A DNA stretch of 64,000 nt from Mycolicibacterium thermoresistibile. Lineage in GTDB: Bacteria > Actinomycetota > Actinomycetes > Mycobacteriales > Mycobacteriaceae. Shown here piece by piece: positions 35,168-43,576 of this stretch (the stretch's first letter is position 1; each line of letters begins with the position of its first letter). The position numbers and the translations under genes are program-made. The stretch spans positions 3,906,001 through 3,970,000 of the forward strand of contig NZ_LT906483.1 in assembly GCF_900187065.1 (NCBI RefSeq), written 5' to 3'. Under the pieces are notes generated by a model. It was not told the origin of the DNA. It was given only the letters and a program-made list of their open reading frames with translations, and made no database searches.

Positions 35168-35362
35168 ATGCGCGTCGAAGTGGATCGCGAACTGTGCGAA
35201 TCCAATGCGGTGTGTGTAGGTGTCGCTCCCGATGTCTTCGAACTCGGTGACGACGACCTCGCGCGCCCCCTGGTAGACGAGGTGCCCCCGGACCGGGAGG
35301 CCGCCGTCCGGGAGGCGGTCGCGTTGTGCCCGAAGGTCGCCCTCACTCTGCACGACAGCTGA
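35168..35362 (+). CDS. 3Fe-4S ferredoxin, P450-type
   Basis: A 64-residue ferredoxin of the small 3Fe-4S class that serves actinobacterial P450s. The cluster cysteines are Cys10, Cys16 and Cys54 (CP). The second position of the motif, normally CxxHxxC or a close variant, reads CESNAVC with Asn13; mycobacterial ferredoxins are known to vary here, which shifts the redox potential. It lies 7 bp before a FadE gene and is not adjacent to any P450, so it may serve several of the four P450s here. No ferredoxin reductase is present. A GGAAG site precedes the ATG. Confidence 0.92.
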   Translation: MRVEVDRELCESNAVCVGVAPDVFELGDDDLARPLVDEVPPDREAAVREAVALCPKVALTLHDS

Positions 35363-35369
35363 TCGCTCA

Positions 35370-36416
35370 ATGGACATCGGGCTGACTGACGAGCAGAAGC
35401 TCCTGCAGGACACCGTATCCGCGCTGGCGGATCAGCTCGCCACCACGAACCCGAGCGAGATCGCCGGGGGTGAGGCGCTCGCGCAGCGATGGCGCCAGGT
35501 GGTCGAGGTCGGCATCCCCACCCTGCGCTCCCCCGCCCTGTGCGGACTGGAGGCCAGCGGGGTGGAGACCGCGCTCGCGGTCGAGCAGTTGGCCCGCAGA
35601 CTGTGCGCGGTGCCGGTCGCCGGTCAGGCGGTGCTCGCGGCCGAGCTGCTGGAGGCCGCGCGCGCCGAGAAGGAACTGGACCTGTTGGCCGAGGGCCAAC
35701 TGCGGATCGCCCCGGTACTCACCGCCGACCTGCGCGGGTTCGGCACGCTCGGCGCCGGCGCGGTGGCGTTCGACACCGCGGGTGCGACCCACGTGCTCGT
35801 CGCCGAAGAGATCGACGGTTGCCGCCGGCTCGGCACCGTCGCCCTGGACGGGGCCGCCGCCGAGGACGGCCTCGACCTCACCCGGGCGGTGCGCCGGCTA
35901 CCCGCCGACGGCCCGGCCGAGGTGACCGTCGTCGGCGAGCCCATCGCCGACGAGCGGTGGCGGCGCGTCGAGGCGCTCGCTCTGACCGTCATCGCCGCCG
36001 ACCTGCTCGGCGTGATGCAGGGTGCACTCGACGACGCGGTCCGCTACGCCGGCGAACGCAGCCAGTTCGGTGTTCCGATCGGCTCCTTCCAGGCGATCCA
36101 GCACCTGCTGGCCGACGCGCTGGTCAGCGTCGAGGGCGCCAGGAGCTGCGTCTGGCACGCGGCGTGGGCCATCGACCACCTGCCCATCGACGAGGCGGTG
36201 CTGGCGGCCATGACGGCCAAGGCCTACGCGTCGGCGGCCGGTCGCGACGTGGTGGAGACCACCGTGCAGGTGTTCGGCGGCATCGCCATCACCTGGGAGC
36301 ACCTTTCGCACCTGCGGGTGCGCCGAACCCTGTTGAACCGCCGCCTGTTCGGCGACGAGACGACACAGTACGAGCCCATCGCCGAGTTGCGGTTGGCGAA
36401 CGAGGAGCTCGCGTAG
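35370..36416 (+). CDS. Acyl-CoA dehydrogenase (FadE-type), pair 2 smaller subunit
   Basis: A 348-residue protein: N-terminal MDIGLTDEQKLLQDTVSALAD, a reduced middle domain without EPEAGSD, and a C-terminal domain with GERSQFGVPIGSFQAIQHLLADALV and VFGGIAITWEHLSHLRVRR. The same TWEH pattern and length as the protein at 19,180 identify it as the smaller subunit of an alpha2-beta2 dehydrogenase. Its partner follows 3 bp later. The gene order here is small-large, opposite to pair 1. Confidence 0.88.
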   Translation: MDIGLTDEQKLLQDTVSALADQLATTNPSEIAGGEALAQRWRQVVEVGIPTLRSPALCGLEASGVETALAVEQLARRLCAVPVAGQAVLAAELLEAARAEKELDLLAEGQLRIAPVLTADLRGFGTLGAGAVAFDTAGATHVLVAEEIDGCRRLGTVALDGAAAEDGLDLTRAVRRLPADGPAEVTVVGEPIADERWRRVEALALTVIAADLLGVMQGALDDAVRYAGERSQFGVPIGSFQAIQHLLADALVSVEGARSCVWHAAWAIDHLPIDEAVLAAMTAKAYASAAGRDVVETTVQVFGGIAITWEHLSHLRVRRTLLNRRLFGDETTQYEPIAELRLANEELA

Positions 36417-36419
36417 CCG

Positions 36420-37562
36420 ATGGATTTCAACGACACCCCCGAGGAGGCCCGGTTCCGGGCCCGGCTTCGCCAGTGGCTGCGCGACCACAGCGCCGAGGCC
36501 ACCATCCCCGACGATCCGGGCGCCCGCGCGGACGCCCAGAACGCCTGGCATCAGACGCTCTACGAGGCCGGCTACATCGGATTGTCGTTTCCCGTCGAAT
36601 ACGGCGGACACGGCCTGCCGCCCATCTACGAGGCGATTCTCAACGACGAGTTGGGCCGTGCCGGGGCGCCGCCGATCGAGGGGGTCGGCCATCTCAGCAA
36701 CGCGCTGCGCCTGTTCGGAACCGACGCCCAGCGCACCGAACTGCTGCCCGGCCTGCTGTCGGGCCGGGTCCGGTGGTGCCAGGGATTCAGCGAGCCCGAG
36801 GCGGGTTCGGATCTGGCGGGCCTGAAGACCACCGCCAACCTCGTCGAGAGCGACGGCCGCCGGTTCTTCCGGGTCAACGGGCGCAAGATCTGGACCAGCT
36901 TCGCCGCCGTCGCGGATTGGTGTTTCCTGTTGTGCCGCACCGAGCCCGACGCCCCCAAGCACCAGGGCATCTCGGTACTGCTGATACCGATGTCGACCCC
37001 CGGCATCACGGTCTCGCCGATCGTCAACGCCGCACGCAACCGCGAGTTCGCCGAGGTGACGTTCGACGACGTCGAGGTGCCCGAGGAGAATCTGCTCGGC
37101 GAGCGGGGGCAGGGCTGGACGATCGCCAACCAGTTGCTCGCCTACGAACGGGGACCCAGCGACATCAACTGGATCAGCCGGCTCTCGCGGCAGCTGCGCG
37201 ACCTCGAACAGCAGGTGCGGTCCGGTCAGCTGGAGGACTCGGCGACGACGCGGGCGCGACTCGGTCGCGCGTACACCGAACTGCGCGCCCTGCAGGTCAA
37301 GGTACAGCGGTCACTGACCGAGCGGCAGCGCGGCGCCCTGCCGGGTCCCGAGGGCTCCGTGGACAAGCTGCTGATGGCGCGCGCCGACCAGGTGTGCGGC
37401 CACACGATGATGGATCTCACCGACAGCGGCCCGCTGCTGCACGAGGGCCTGGAGTGGGACATCTACGTGTGGTCGCGAGCCGCCGGGATCTACGGCGGCA
37501 CCGCCCAGATTCAGCGCAACATCGTCGCGCAACGGGTGCTCGGCCTGCCCCGCGGGCGCTGA
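36420..37562 (+). CDS. Acyl-CoA dehydrogenase (FadE-type), pair 2 larger subunit
   Basis: A 380-residue acyl-CoA dehydrogenase with WCQGFSEPEAGSDLAGL, VNGRKIWTSFA and the C-terminal IYGGTAQIQRNIVAQRVLGLPRG. The QRN-VLGLP end and the mid-domain are strongly like the protein at 17,997. It would bind FAD and pair with the preceding subunit. It ends 21 bp before a convergent small gene. Confidence 0.9.
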   Translation: MDFNDTPEEARFRARLRQWLRDHSAEATIPDDPGARADAQNAWHQTLYEAGYIGLSFPVEYGGHGLPPIYEAILNDELGRAGAPPIEGVGHLSNALRLFGTDAQRTELLPGLLSGRVRWCQGFSEPEAGSDLAGLKTTANLVESDGRRFFRVNGRKIWTSFAAVADWCFLLCRTEPDAPKHQGISVLLIPMSTPGITVSPIVNAARNREFAEVTFDDVEVPEENLLGERGQGWTIANQLLAYERGPSDINWISRLSRQLRDLEQQVRSGQLEDSATTRARLGRAYTELRALQVKVQRSLTERQRGALPGPEGSVDKLLMARADQVCGHTMMDLTDSGPLLHEGLEWDIYVWSRAAGIYGGTAQIQRNIVAQRVLGLPRGR

Positions 37563-37583
37563 CCGGCGGGCCGTTATTCGGCG

Positions 37584-37778
37584 CTATTCGGCCTGGTACT
37601 GCTCCAACGCCGCTTCCATGGCCGCCAGCCGGCGCAGGGTGATCGCGTCGTCGTGGCCGGCCGCAATCCTCGCCTTCACGTCGACGATCTCCTCGGCCAG
37701 CCGCTGGGCCGCCTCTGAGCGGGTCAACAGGTCCTGATCGGCCCAGTCGTCATGGGGTATCCGCTCCCTGGGGTCCAT
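37584..37778 (-). CDS. Small helical hypothetical protein
   Basis: A 64-residue protein from the ATG at 37,778, with AAGGAGG 6 bp upstream. It is acidic at the N-terminus (MDPRERIPHDDWADQD) and then almost entirely helical (TRSEAAQRLAEEIVDVKARI, RRLAAMEAALEQ), which could form a coiled coil. No family or function is recognised. It stands between a FadE gene and the amidohydrolase, opposite to both. The good ribosome binding site supports it as a real gene. Confidence 0.65.
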   Translation of the reverse strand: MDPRERIPHDDWADQDLLTRSEAAQRLAEEIVDVKARIAAGHDDAITLRRLAAMEAALEQYQAE

Positions 37779-37797
37779 CAGCGCCTCCTTGCCACGG

Positions 37798-37827
37798 TTG
37801 AGTTCCCACACCACCGAACGGTATAGT
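37798..37827 (+). promoter_or_regulatory. Possible promoter of amidohydrolase copy 2
   Basis: TTGAGT (37,798-37,803), 18-bp spacer, TATAGT (37,822-37,827). Transcription would start near 37,834, placing the TGTTC element at 37,843 just downstream, a suitable place for a roadblock-type operator. Confidence 0.45.
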
Positions 37828-37842
37828 CAGTTAATCAGAATC

Positions 37843-37856
37843 TGTTCAATTGTTCT
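37843..37856 (+). promoter_or_regulatory. TGTTC element upstream of amidohydrolase copy 2
   Basis: TGTTCAATTGTTCT, 13 of 14 matches to the consensus, 38 bp before the ATG at 37,895. Two TGTTC units are 8 bp apart. Confidence 0.6.
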
Positions 37857-37894
37857 GCCATGAAGACTAACAGCCGGAAGGCGGGGATGAAACG

Positions 37895-39190
37895 ATGCCA
37901 CTGCAACCGTCGATGAAGCTTCTCTCGGTGGACGACCACCTCATCGAACCGCCACACGTGTGGACCGACCGACTGCCCAAGAAGTACCTACAGGACGGGC
38001 CGCGGATCGTCGAGTTCCCGCGAGAGGGCAAGCCGCCGACGCACCAGTGGGTCTACGAGGGCCGCGCGTACCCCAACATCGGGCTCAACGCCGTCGCCGG
38101 TAAGCGACCCGAGGAGTTCGGCGTGGACCCGGTGCGCTACGACGAGATGATCCCCGGCTGCTACGACCCCAAGGCCCGCCTGCAGGACATGGACATCGAC
38201 GGCGTGCATGCGATGCTGTGCTTCCCGTCGTTCCCGCGGTTCTGCGGCACGGTGTTCCTCGAGGGCAACGACAAGGACCTGGCGCTGCTGTGCGTGCAGG
38301 CCTGGAACGACTTCTCGATCGACGAGTGGTGCGCCACCGATCCGGCCCGGTTCATCCCGATGATGATCACGCCGCTGTGGGATACCGCGTTGATCGTCAA
38401 GGAGATCGAACGCATGGCCGCCAAGGGCTGCCGCGCCGTCGGCCTGCCCGACAACCCGATGAACCTCGGCCTGCCGAGCTTCCACACCCCGCACTGGGAC
38501 CCGGTGTGGTCTGCCCTGGAGGAGACCAACCTGACTGCGGTCATGCACTTCGGCTCCGGCGGCATGCCGCCCTCCACCGCACCCGAGGCGCCCTTCGCCG
38601 TCATGGTGACGCTGATGGGCACGACGTCGATGTCGGCGGCGGTCGAGTTGATCTTCTCGCCGGTCTTCCACAAGCACCCGAACCTGAAGGTCGCGTTCTC
38701 CGAGGGCGGCGTCGGCTGGATGCCCTACATCATCGAGCGGGCGGACTACGTCTGGCGCAAGCACAAGTACTACCAGAACATCCACCCGACGATCGCACCG
38801 TCGGAGCTGTTCCGCCGCAACATCTCCGGCTGCTTCATCGAGGACGAGGTCGGCATCGGGCTGCGGCACCAGATCGGCATCGACAACATCACCTGGGAGT
38901 GCGACTACCCGCACTCCGACTCGTTCTGGCCGAAGAGCCGGGCGCGCGCCGAGGAGATGCTGGCCGACGTGCCCGACGAGGACGCCCACAAGATCGTCGA
39001 ACTCAACACCCGCCGGTGGTACGCGTTCCCGGAGGAGGGGTTCAAGTCCTGCACGGCCGACTCCGGCTGGCGGCCCAACGACGGCAACCCGCCGGAGTAC
39101 GACTACGACGCCGTGATGTCCGACCACGGCGGCGTCGGATACGGCGCGTTCATCCAGAACCTCGCCGACCAGATGGCCAACAAGGAGTAG
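37895..39190 (+). CDS. Amidohydrolase-family metal-dependent hydrolase/decarboxylase (copy 2)
   Basis: A 431-residue protein of the ACMSD-like amidohydrolase group: first metal site SVDDHLIEPP near residue 10, FPSFPRFCG, SEGGVGWMPY and CDYPHSDSFWP with the catalytic Asp near residue 330. It is a clear paralogue of the protein at 16,684; both share the YPNIGLNAVAG segment and the order of motifs. Both stand next to a FadE pair. Likely a hydrolase or decarboxylase on a cyclic intermediate; exact reaction unknown. A good GGCGGGGATGA-type leader precedes the ATG. Confidence 0.87.
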   Translation: MPLQPSMKLLSVDDHLIEPPHVWTDRLPKKYLQDGPRIVEFPREGKPPTHQWVYEGRAYPNIGLNAVAGKRPEEFGVDPVRYDEMIPGCYDPKARLQDMDIDGVHAMLCFPSFPRFCGTVFLEGNDKDLALLCVQAWNDFSIDEWCATDPARFIPMMITPLWDTALIVKEIERMAAKGCRAVGLPDNPMNLGLPSFHTPHWDPVWSALEETNLTAVMHFGSGGMPPSTAPEAPFAVMVTLMGTTSMSAAVELIFSPVFHKHPNLKVAFSEGGVGWMPYIIERADYVWRKHKYYQNIHPTIAPSELFRRNISGCFIEDEVGIGLRHQIGIDNITWECDYPHSDSFWPKSRARAEEMLADVPDEDAHKIVELNTRRWYAFPEEGFKSCTADSGWRPNDGNPPEYDYDAVMSDHGGVGYGAFIQNLADQMANKE

Positions 39191-39191
39191 C

Positions 39192-40115
39192 TCAGCGGAT
39201 TCCCGCGGCCGTCATCCAGTCCTCAACGACCAGGATCCGCCCGGACGAGGCGAGCGTGACGTACAGCCTCGTCTCGTCCGGGCTGAGCGTCATGTTCGTG
39301 GTCATCGGGTCGTCCGCCTCGATGGCACCGAGCAACTCGCCCGCGGCGGAGAAGACCGTCACCCCACCGGTACCCAACGTCGCCACCAGGATCCGGCCCG
39401 CGCTGTCGACGCACAGGCCGTCGGCGCCACCGACGTTCAGCGGTCCCCCGCTGGGCACCGTCGCCAGCCCGCGCGCCGAGCCGATGACGCCGGGCTCGTC
39501 CAGGCCGAACTCCCAGATTCGGCGCGTCCTGGTCTCGGCGACATACAGTTTCGACTCGTCGGGTGACAGCGCCACGCCGTTGGGCATCTCCAGCGGATAC
39601 ACGATCTCGCGCAGGACGCCGTCCAGGCCTGCGTACAGCAGCCCGGTCATCTCTCGGCTGCGGCCCCTGATCGTGCCCCCGTCGGTGACGTAGTAACCAC
39701 CCGACGAGTCCACGCACACGTCGCTCGGCCGCACCAGCGGCAACCGCTGGCCGTTGCGTGCGATGAATTCTGTTGTCAGCGTTTCGATCCTGCCGTCGGC
39801 GTCGATGACCTGCAACTGGGGCGTCAGCGGTGCGGTCGCGGGTCCGATCGGCCGGAACAGCTTCGTTGCTCCGGGAAGGTCGTAGGGCCACGACCCGACG
39901 CCGAACGTGGATCCGCCGTTCTGGCAGACGACCAGGCGGCCGTCGGGCAGCCGAGCGATCCCGTTCGGCCCGCCGCCGGTGTCGGCGACTTTCTCCGTCG
40001 TGCCGTCCGGTCGCACCCGAGTGATGCATCCGCCCGCGATCTCGGAAACCAGCACCGAGCCGTCCGCCTCCGCGATCGGACTCTCCGGAAACGCCAATCC
40101 CTGCGCAAGAATCAT
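39192..40115 (-). CDS. SMP-30/gluconolactonase-like protein
   Basis: A 307-residue six-bladed beta-propeller protein from the ATG at 40,115 (GGGAGAG upstream). Repeated patterns such as GLAFPESPIAEADGSVLVSEI, GPNGIARLPDGRLVVCQNGG, RPSDVCVDSSGGYYVTD, PNGVALSPDESKLYVAET and TTNMTLSPDETRLYVT are those of SMP-30/LRE lactonases; the Glu, Asn and Asp of the metal centre appear to be present. It may open a lactone formed by oxygenation of a ring. It overlaps the upstream SnoaL gene by 4 bp. Confidence 0.85.
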   Translation of the reverse strand: MILAQGLAFPESPIAEADGSVLVSEIAGGCITRVRPDGTTEKVADTGGGPNGIARLPDGRLVVCQNGGSTFGVGSWPYDLPGATKLFRPIGPATAPLTPQLQVIDADGRIETLTTEFIARNGQRLPLVRPSDVCVDSSGGYYVTDGGTIRGRSREMTGLLYAGLDGVLREIVYPLEMPNGVALSPDESKLYVAETRTRRIWEFGLDEPGVIGSARGLATVPSGGPLNVGGADGLCVDSAGRILVATLGTGGVTVFSAAGELLGAIEADDPMTTNMTLSPDETRLYVTLASSGRILVVEDWMTAAGIR

Positions 40116-40633
40116 GACCGTCTCTCCCACCAGGAGTGGAACACCTTGTCGGACAGTGGAATATCGCCGACGCCGATCTGGCTCGCGGGCCAGTTCGCCG
40201 CTGGCTGGCGCAGCGGCGACTCGCGGTGGCCGACGCCGTACCACAACCGGTGCCTGCGGTGACTGAACAGCCAGCGGCCGTCCCGGCGCTCGTAACGATC
40301 GTCGTACCTGATGAGCTGCTCGACGAAACCGTCGGCCTCGGTCTGGGCGAAACAGTGCGCCCACACCTGCCCGTGGGCCCGGGCGTCGTCGTCGAAATCG
40401 ATCAGATGGTTCGCGACCAGGATCACCGTGAACAGCGCCCCGTCCAGACTCTGGGTCGTCAGCCGGCGCAACGCGTCGGGACCGCTGCCGAATTCGCCGA
40501 AGCGGGCGTCGGGCGAGAACAGGTCGACCATCGCGTCGACGTCCCGCGCCTGCAGCGCGGCCGCGTACCGGTAGGCGAGCTGACGAATCTCGTCACGCGC
40601 CACCAGCAGTGCGACCGGGTCGGGCTGCGTCAT
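40112..40633 (-). CDS. SnoaL/NTF2-like protein
   Basis: A 173-residue protein from the ATG at 40,633, overlapping the SDR stop by one base (TGATG). The N-terminal half is typical of the SnoaL-like NTF2 fold (RDEIRQLAYRYAAALQARDVDAMVDLFSPDARFGEF), and HRRHRLWYG follows the last strands. Such proteins are cyclases, isomerases or dehydratases with an aspartate/arginine pocket. The layout is much like the protein at 61,094 (EIRQLAAKYAVALDMRDLDALV), so the two are probably paralogues. Confidence 0.82.
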   Translation of the reverse strand: MTQPDPVALLVARDEIRQLAYRYAAALQARDVDAMVDLFSPDARFGEFGSGPDALRRLTTQSLDGALFTVILVANHLIDFDDDARAHGQVWAHCFAQTEADGFVEQLIRYDDRYERRDGRWLFSHRRHRLWYGVGHRESPLRQPAANWPASQIGVGDIPLSDKVFHSWWERRS

Positions 40634-41400
40634 CAGCCTCCCGTCACGAAGATGTCCTGGCCGGTGATCGCCGACGCGGCATCGGATGCGAGCCAGAGGG
40701 AGACGTCGGCGACCTCCTCCGGGCTGATCAGCCTGCCGAGCTTGGTCGAGCGGGCCAGCCCGCTGAGCACCTCGTCCGGGCTCACCCCGTCGGCGGCAGC
40801 CCTCCGCGCGACGTACCGGTCGAGCAGTTCGCCCTCCACGCTGCCGACCACCAGCGTGTTGACCCGGATCCCGGTCCCGCCGACCTCGAGCGCGAGCGTC
40901 TGTCCGAGTGCGCTCAGCGCCAGCTTCGCCGCGGCGTAGTGGGCCTTGCCCGGCGCGACGTTGCGGGCCGCCGCCGACGACAGGAACTGGATGTTGCCAC
41001 TGCCCGCCGGAATCATCGCCTGACACAGCGCCTCTCGCGACAACACCATCGGTGCGACGAGATTGGTTGCCAGCACCTGGTTCCAGTTGTCGACGGTGGC
41101 CTCGGCGACCGACTGGTCGCTGCCCGGCACCGCGGCGTTGTTGACCAGCACGTCGAGGCGCCCCCATCGCGCCACCGTCGCGGCCACCGCGTCAGCACAC
41201 TGTGTCTCGTCACGAATGTCGGCGACCAGCACCAGGGCCTCGCCGCCCGCCTCGGTGACCGCCGCGGCGGTCACGTTCAGTTCGTCGCGACGCCGCGCGA
41301 CCAGCGCCACCCGCGCTCCGCGCTGCGCATAGCGACGCGCCAGCACACGGCCTATCCCGCCGCTGGCGCCGGTGATCAGCGCGACGGAGTCGGAGAGCAC
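40633..41400 (-). CDS. SDR-family dehydrogenase
   Basis: A 255-residue classical SDR from the GTG at 41,400. TGASGGIG loop (10-17), NNAA at 87-90, SSAAA strand, Tyr155 and Lys159 (HYAAAK) and the C-terminal SAITGQDIFVTGG. It would oxidise a secondary alcohol or 3-hydroxyacyl-CoA. It starts a minus-strand unit with the SnoaL and SMP-30 genes, divergent from the kinase-like gene; a TGTTC element lies 22 bp upstream of its start. Confidence 0.9.
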   Translation of the reverse strand: MLSDSVALITGASGGIGRVLARRYAQRGARVALVARRRDELNVTAAAVTEAGGEALVLVADIRDETQCADAVAATVARWGRLDVLVNNAAVPGSDQSVAEATVDNWNQVLATNLVAPMVLSREALCQAMIPAGSGNIQFLSSAAARNVAPGKAHYAAAKLALSALGQTLALEVGGTGIRVNTLVVGSVEGELLDRYVARRAAADGVSPDEVLSGLARSTKLGRLISPEEVADVSLWLASDAASAITGQDIFVTGG

Positions 41401-41422
41401 AACACAACGAGAGCACAATGTC

Positions 41423-41436
41423 TGTACTATTGTCCA
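41423..41436 (+). promoter_or_regulatory. TGTTC element with embedded -10, directly before a GTG start
   Basis: TGTACTATTGTCCA, 12 of 14 matches. The hexamer TACTAT (41,425-41,430) is a good -10, and the GTG at 41,437 follows the element without a gap, so the transcript should be leaderless. Confidence 0.55.
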
Positions 41437-42771
41437 GTGGCTGAATGCGGCATCGACCGTGTCGTCTCCGACTGGATCTCGGCCAACATCGGGCCGGTCC
41501 GCAGCATCGAACGCCATCAGCGTTGGCGGCCCGCGTGGTTCGTCACAGCTGAACGCGACGGCCGGGAGATCGGACTCTACGTGCGGGGCGACCGCGAGGG
41601 ATTCGGCTTCGCGGGGGTCAAGGTCGAGGCGCAGATCTACCGGGTCCTCGAGGAGCATCAGATCTCCGTCCCGCACGTCTACGGAGAGATCGACGAAGCC
41701 TCGGCGATCGTGCTGGACCTGTTGCCGGGAGCGCCGAATCCCTGCCAGGCCAACGATCCTGCCGAGGTCGACGCGGTGATGGACTCCTACGTCGACGCGC
41801 TGGTGCGCACCCACGCCATCGAACCGGCGGCGTTCGCCGGGCTGGCGGTCCCCGACGGTCCGCGCGCACTCGCACTGGACAACTTCGAGACGTTCGTGGC
41901 CCGCTATCGGGAGTTCAAGCAGCGCCCGGAACCGTTGCTGGAGTTCGCGATCGGATGGCTGCGGCGCAACGCGCCGGCCCACCGGTCCGCCGCGTCGTTC
42001 GTTCTCGGAGACACCGGGCAGTACATGTACGCCGACGGCCGGATCACCGGCCTGATCGACGTCGAGCTCGCGCACATCGGCGACGTCGCCCACGACCTCG
42101 CGGGTCTGCGACTGCGCAACGCGACCGAGCCGATGGGCGACCTCGGCCGGGTGTTGCGGCGCTACCAGCAGGTCTCGGGCACGCCGCTGGACCGCGCCGC
42201 CATCGAGTTCCACACCGCCAAGTTCGCGCTGTGCACGCCGCTCGGCATCACGATCGTGCTGCACCTGGACCTGCCGCTGACCGACATCGTCCAGTACATC
42301 GAGTGGTTCCACCAGCTTTCGCTGCACGCGATCGAGTCGATCGCCCGGCAGGCAGGCGTCGAGTTGTCCGCGGTGTCGCTGCCCGAGCCGCAGCCCACGC
42401 CCTACCCCGGCGCCGTCGCCGGCCTGGCGTCGATGGTGGAGTCCCTCCAGGTGCCTGCCGGTATCGCCGAGTACGAGCGGTCCTCCGTCGCGCGGGTCGC
42501 CCGGTTCAGTCACCGCGTCGCCGAGTACGCGCGCGCCGTCGAGGCCGCCGACCTCGACGACCTCGCGGATCTACTCGGTACCCGGCCCGCCGACCGCGCG
42601 GCGGGCGACCAAGCCCTCGAGGAGTTCATCCACACGGCGTCACCCGAGCACGACGCCGCACTGATCACGCTGCTGCACCGCCGGGTGATGCGTCAGCTGC
42701 TGATGATGGAGCCGCTGCTGACCGGCGGCCGGATCGTGCACGTCATGCCGCTGGACGAACTGCTCGGCTGA
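41437..42771 (+). CDS. APH-like phosphotransferase with altered catalytic loop
   Basis: A 444-residue protein of the aminoglycoside/choline phosphotransferase family (ACAD10-N-like). The kinase-like core shows VKVEAQIYRVLEEHQISVPHVYGE and ASAIVLDLLPGA. The catalytic loop, normally HGDxxxxN, reads LGDTGQYM: the Asp is kept, His and Asn are lost. The metal Asp in GLIDVELAHIGDVAHDLA is present. The C-terminal 130 residues are an extra helical part (ARVARFSHRVAEYARAVEAADLDDLADLLG). It could phosphorylate a hydroxyacyl-CoA, as ACAD10/11 do, or act as a pseudokinase. The start is probably leaderless. Confidence 0.8.
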   Translation: MAECGIDRVVSDWISANIGPVRSIERHQRWRPAWFVTAERDGREIGLYVRGDREGFGFAGVKVEAQIYRVLEEHQISVPHVYGEIDEASAIVLDLLPGAPNPCQANDPAEVDAVMDSYVDALVRTHAIEPAAFAGLAVPDGPRALALDNFETFVARYREFKQRPEPLLEFAIGWLRRNAPAHRSAASFVLGDTGQYMYADGRITGLIDVELAHIGDVAHDLAGLRLRNATEPMGDLGRVLRRYQQVSGTPLDRAAIEFHTAKFALCTPLGITIVLHLDLPLTDIVQYIEWFHQLSLHAIESIARQAGVELSAVSLPEPQPTPYPGAVAGLASMVESLQVPAGIAEYERSSVARVARFSHRVAEYARAVEAADLDDLADLLGTRPADRAAGDQALEEFIHTASPEHDAALITLLHRRVMRQLLMMEPLLTGGRIVHVMPLDELLG

Positions 42772-42775
42772 CCGG

Positions 42776-43576
42776 TCAGCGTCCCCGGAACGAGGCCTCG
42801 CGCTTCTCGGCGAAGGCCGCCATCCCCTCCGCGACGTCCTCGGTGGACGCCACCTGCTCGACGAGAAGCGCCTCGGTGGCGAAGGCCGCGGCGCGGTCCA
42901 CGTCGAGCGCCTGGTTGAGCATCGCCTTGGCGGCGGCGATTCCGCGCGTCGCACCCCGAGCGAGGCGCTGCGCCCAGGCCGTCACCTCGGCGGTGAGCTG
43001 ATCGTCGGGCACCACCTTGTTGACCAACCCGATGCGATGCGCCTCCTGGGCGGTGATCTGCTCGCCGAACATCAGGAGTTCCTTGGCGATGTTGAACGGC
43101 ACCTTGCGCGCCAGCAGGTAGGCCGCCCCGCCGTCGGGCGCCAGGCCGCGTCGCACGAACAACTCGATCAGCCGCGCGCTTTCGGCCGCGACGATCAGGT
43201 CGCACGCCAGCACCATGCTCGCGCCGACGCCTGCCGCGACGCCGTTGAGTCCGCACACGACGGGCTTCTCACAGTCCAGGATCGCCGACACCACGGCCTG
43301 CGATCCGGTGCGCAGCCTGCGCGCGGCGTCCCCGGCGATCCGGTCCTGGCTCGGCCGCATCTCAGGGTCGCGCAGGTTGGGGCCGGTGCAGAAGTGCTTG
43401 GTGCCCGCGGCGGTGAACACGACGGCGCGGATATCGGGGTCGGCGGACGCACGCTCCAGGTTGTCGATGAGGTCGCGCTGCATCGCCCGGGTCACGGAGT
43501 TGCCGACATCCGGGCGGTCCAGCACCAGCCAGCGCACCCCGTCCTCGGTGCGCGCGGACAGTCCGGTGGCGCTCAC
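42776..43576 (-). CDS. Enoyl-CoA hydratase/isomerase family protein
   Basis: A 266-residue crotonase from the GTG at 43,576, which overlaps the P450 stop (GTGA). Motifs: WLVLDRPDVGNSV, oxyanion segments AAGTKHFCTGPNLR and NGVAAGVGASMVLACDL, and FVRRGLAPDGGAAYLL in place of the usual catalytic-glutamate region. Enzymes with this build include PaaB/EchA-type isomerases. Its reaction on the pathway is not clear. It is convergent with the kinase-like gene, 4 bp away. Confidence 0.86.
   Translation of the reverse strand: MSATGLSARTEDGVRWLVLDRPDVGNSVTRAMQRDLIDNLERASADPDIRAVVFTAAGTKHFCTGPNLRDPEMRPSQDRIAGDAARRLRTGSQAVVSAILDCEKPVVCGLNGVAAGVGASMVLACDLIVAAESARLIELFVRRGLAPDGGAAYLLARKVPFNIAKELLMFGEQITAQEAHRIGLVNKVVPDDQLTAEVTAWAQRLARGATRGIAAAKAMLNQALDVDRAAAFATEALLVEQVASTEDVAEGMAAFAEKREASFRGR

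Noticed and set aside
37563..37583. Short tandem repeat ATTCGGC after the FadE gene as a terminator
   Set aside because: Two imperfect direct copies only, with no hairpin; it is partly the coding end of the small minus-strand gene.
40633..42513. 626-residue minus-strand open frame suggesting an SDR fused to another protein
   Set aside because: Only the C-terminal 255 residues are SDR; the rest is a shadow of the kinase-like gene, and a GTG start plus promoter region lies at the SDR's own N-terminus.
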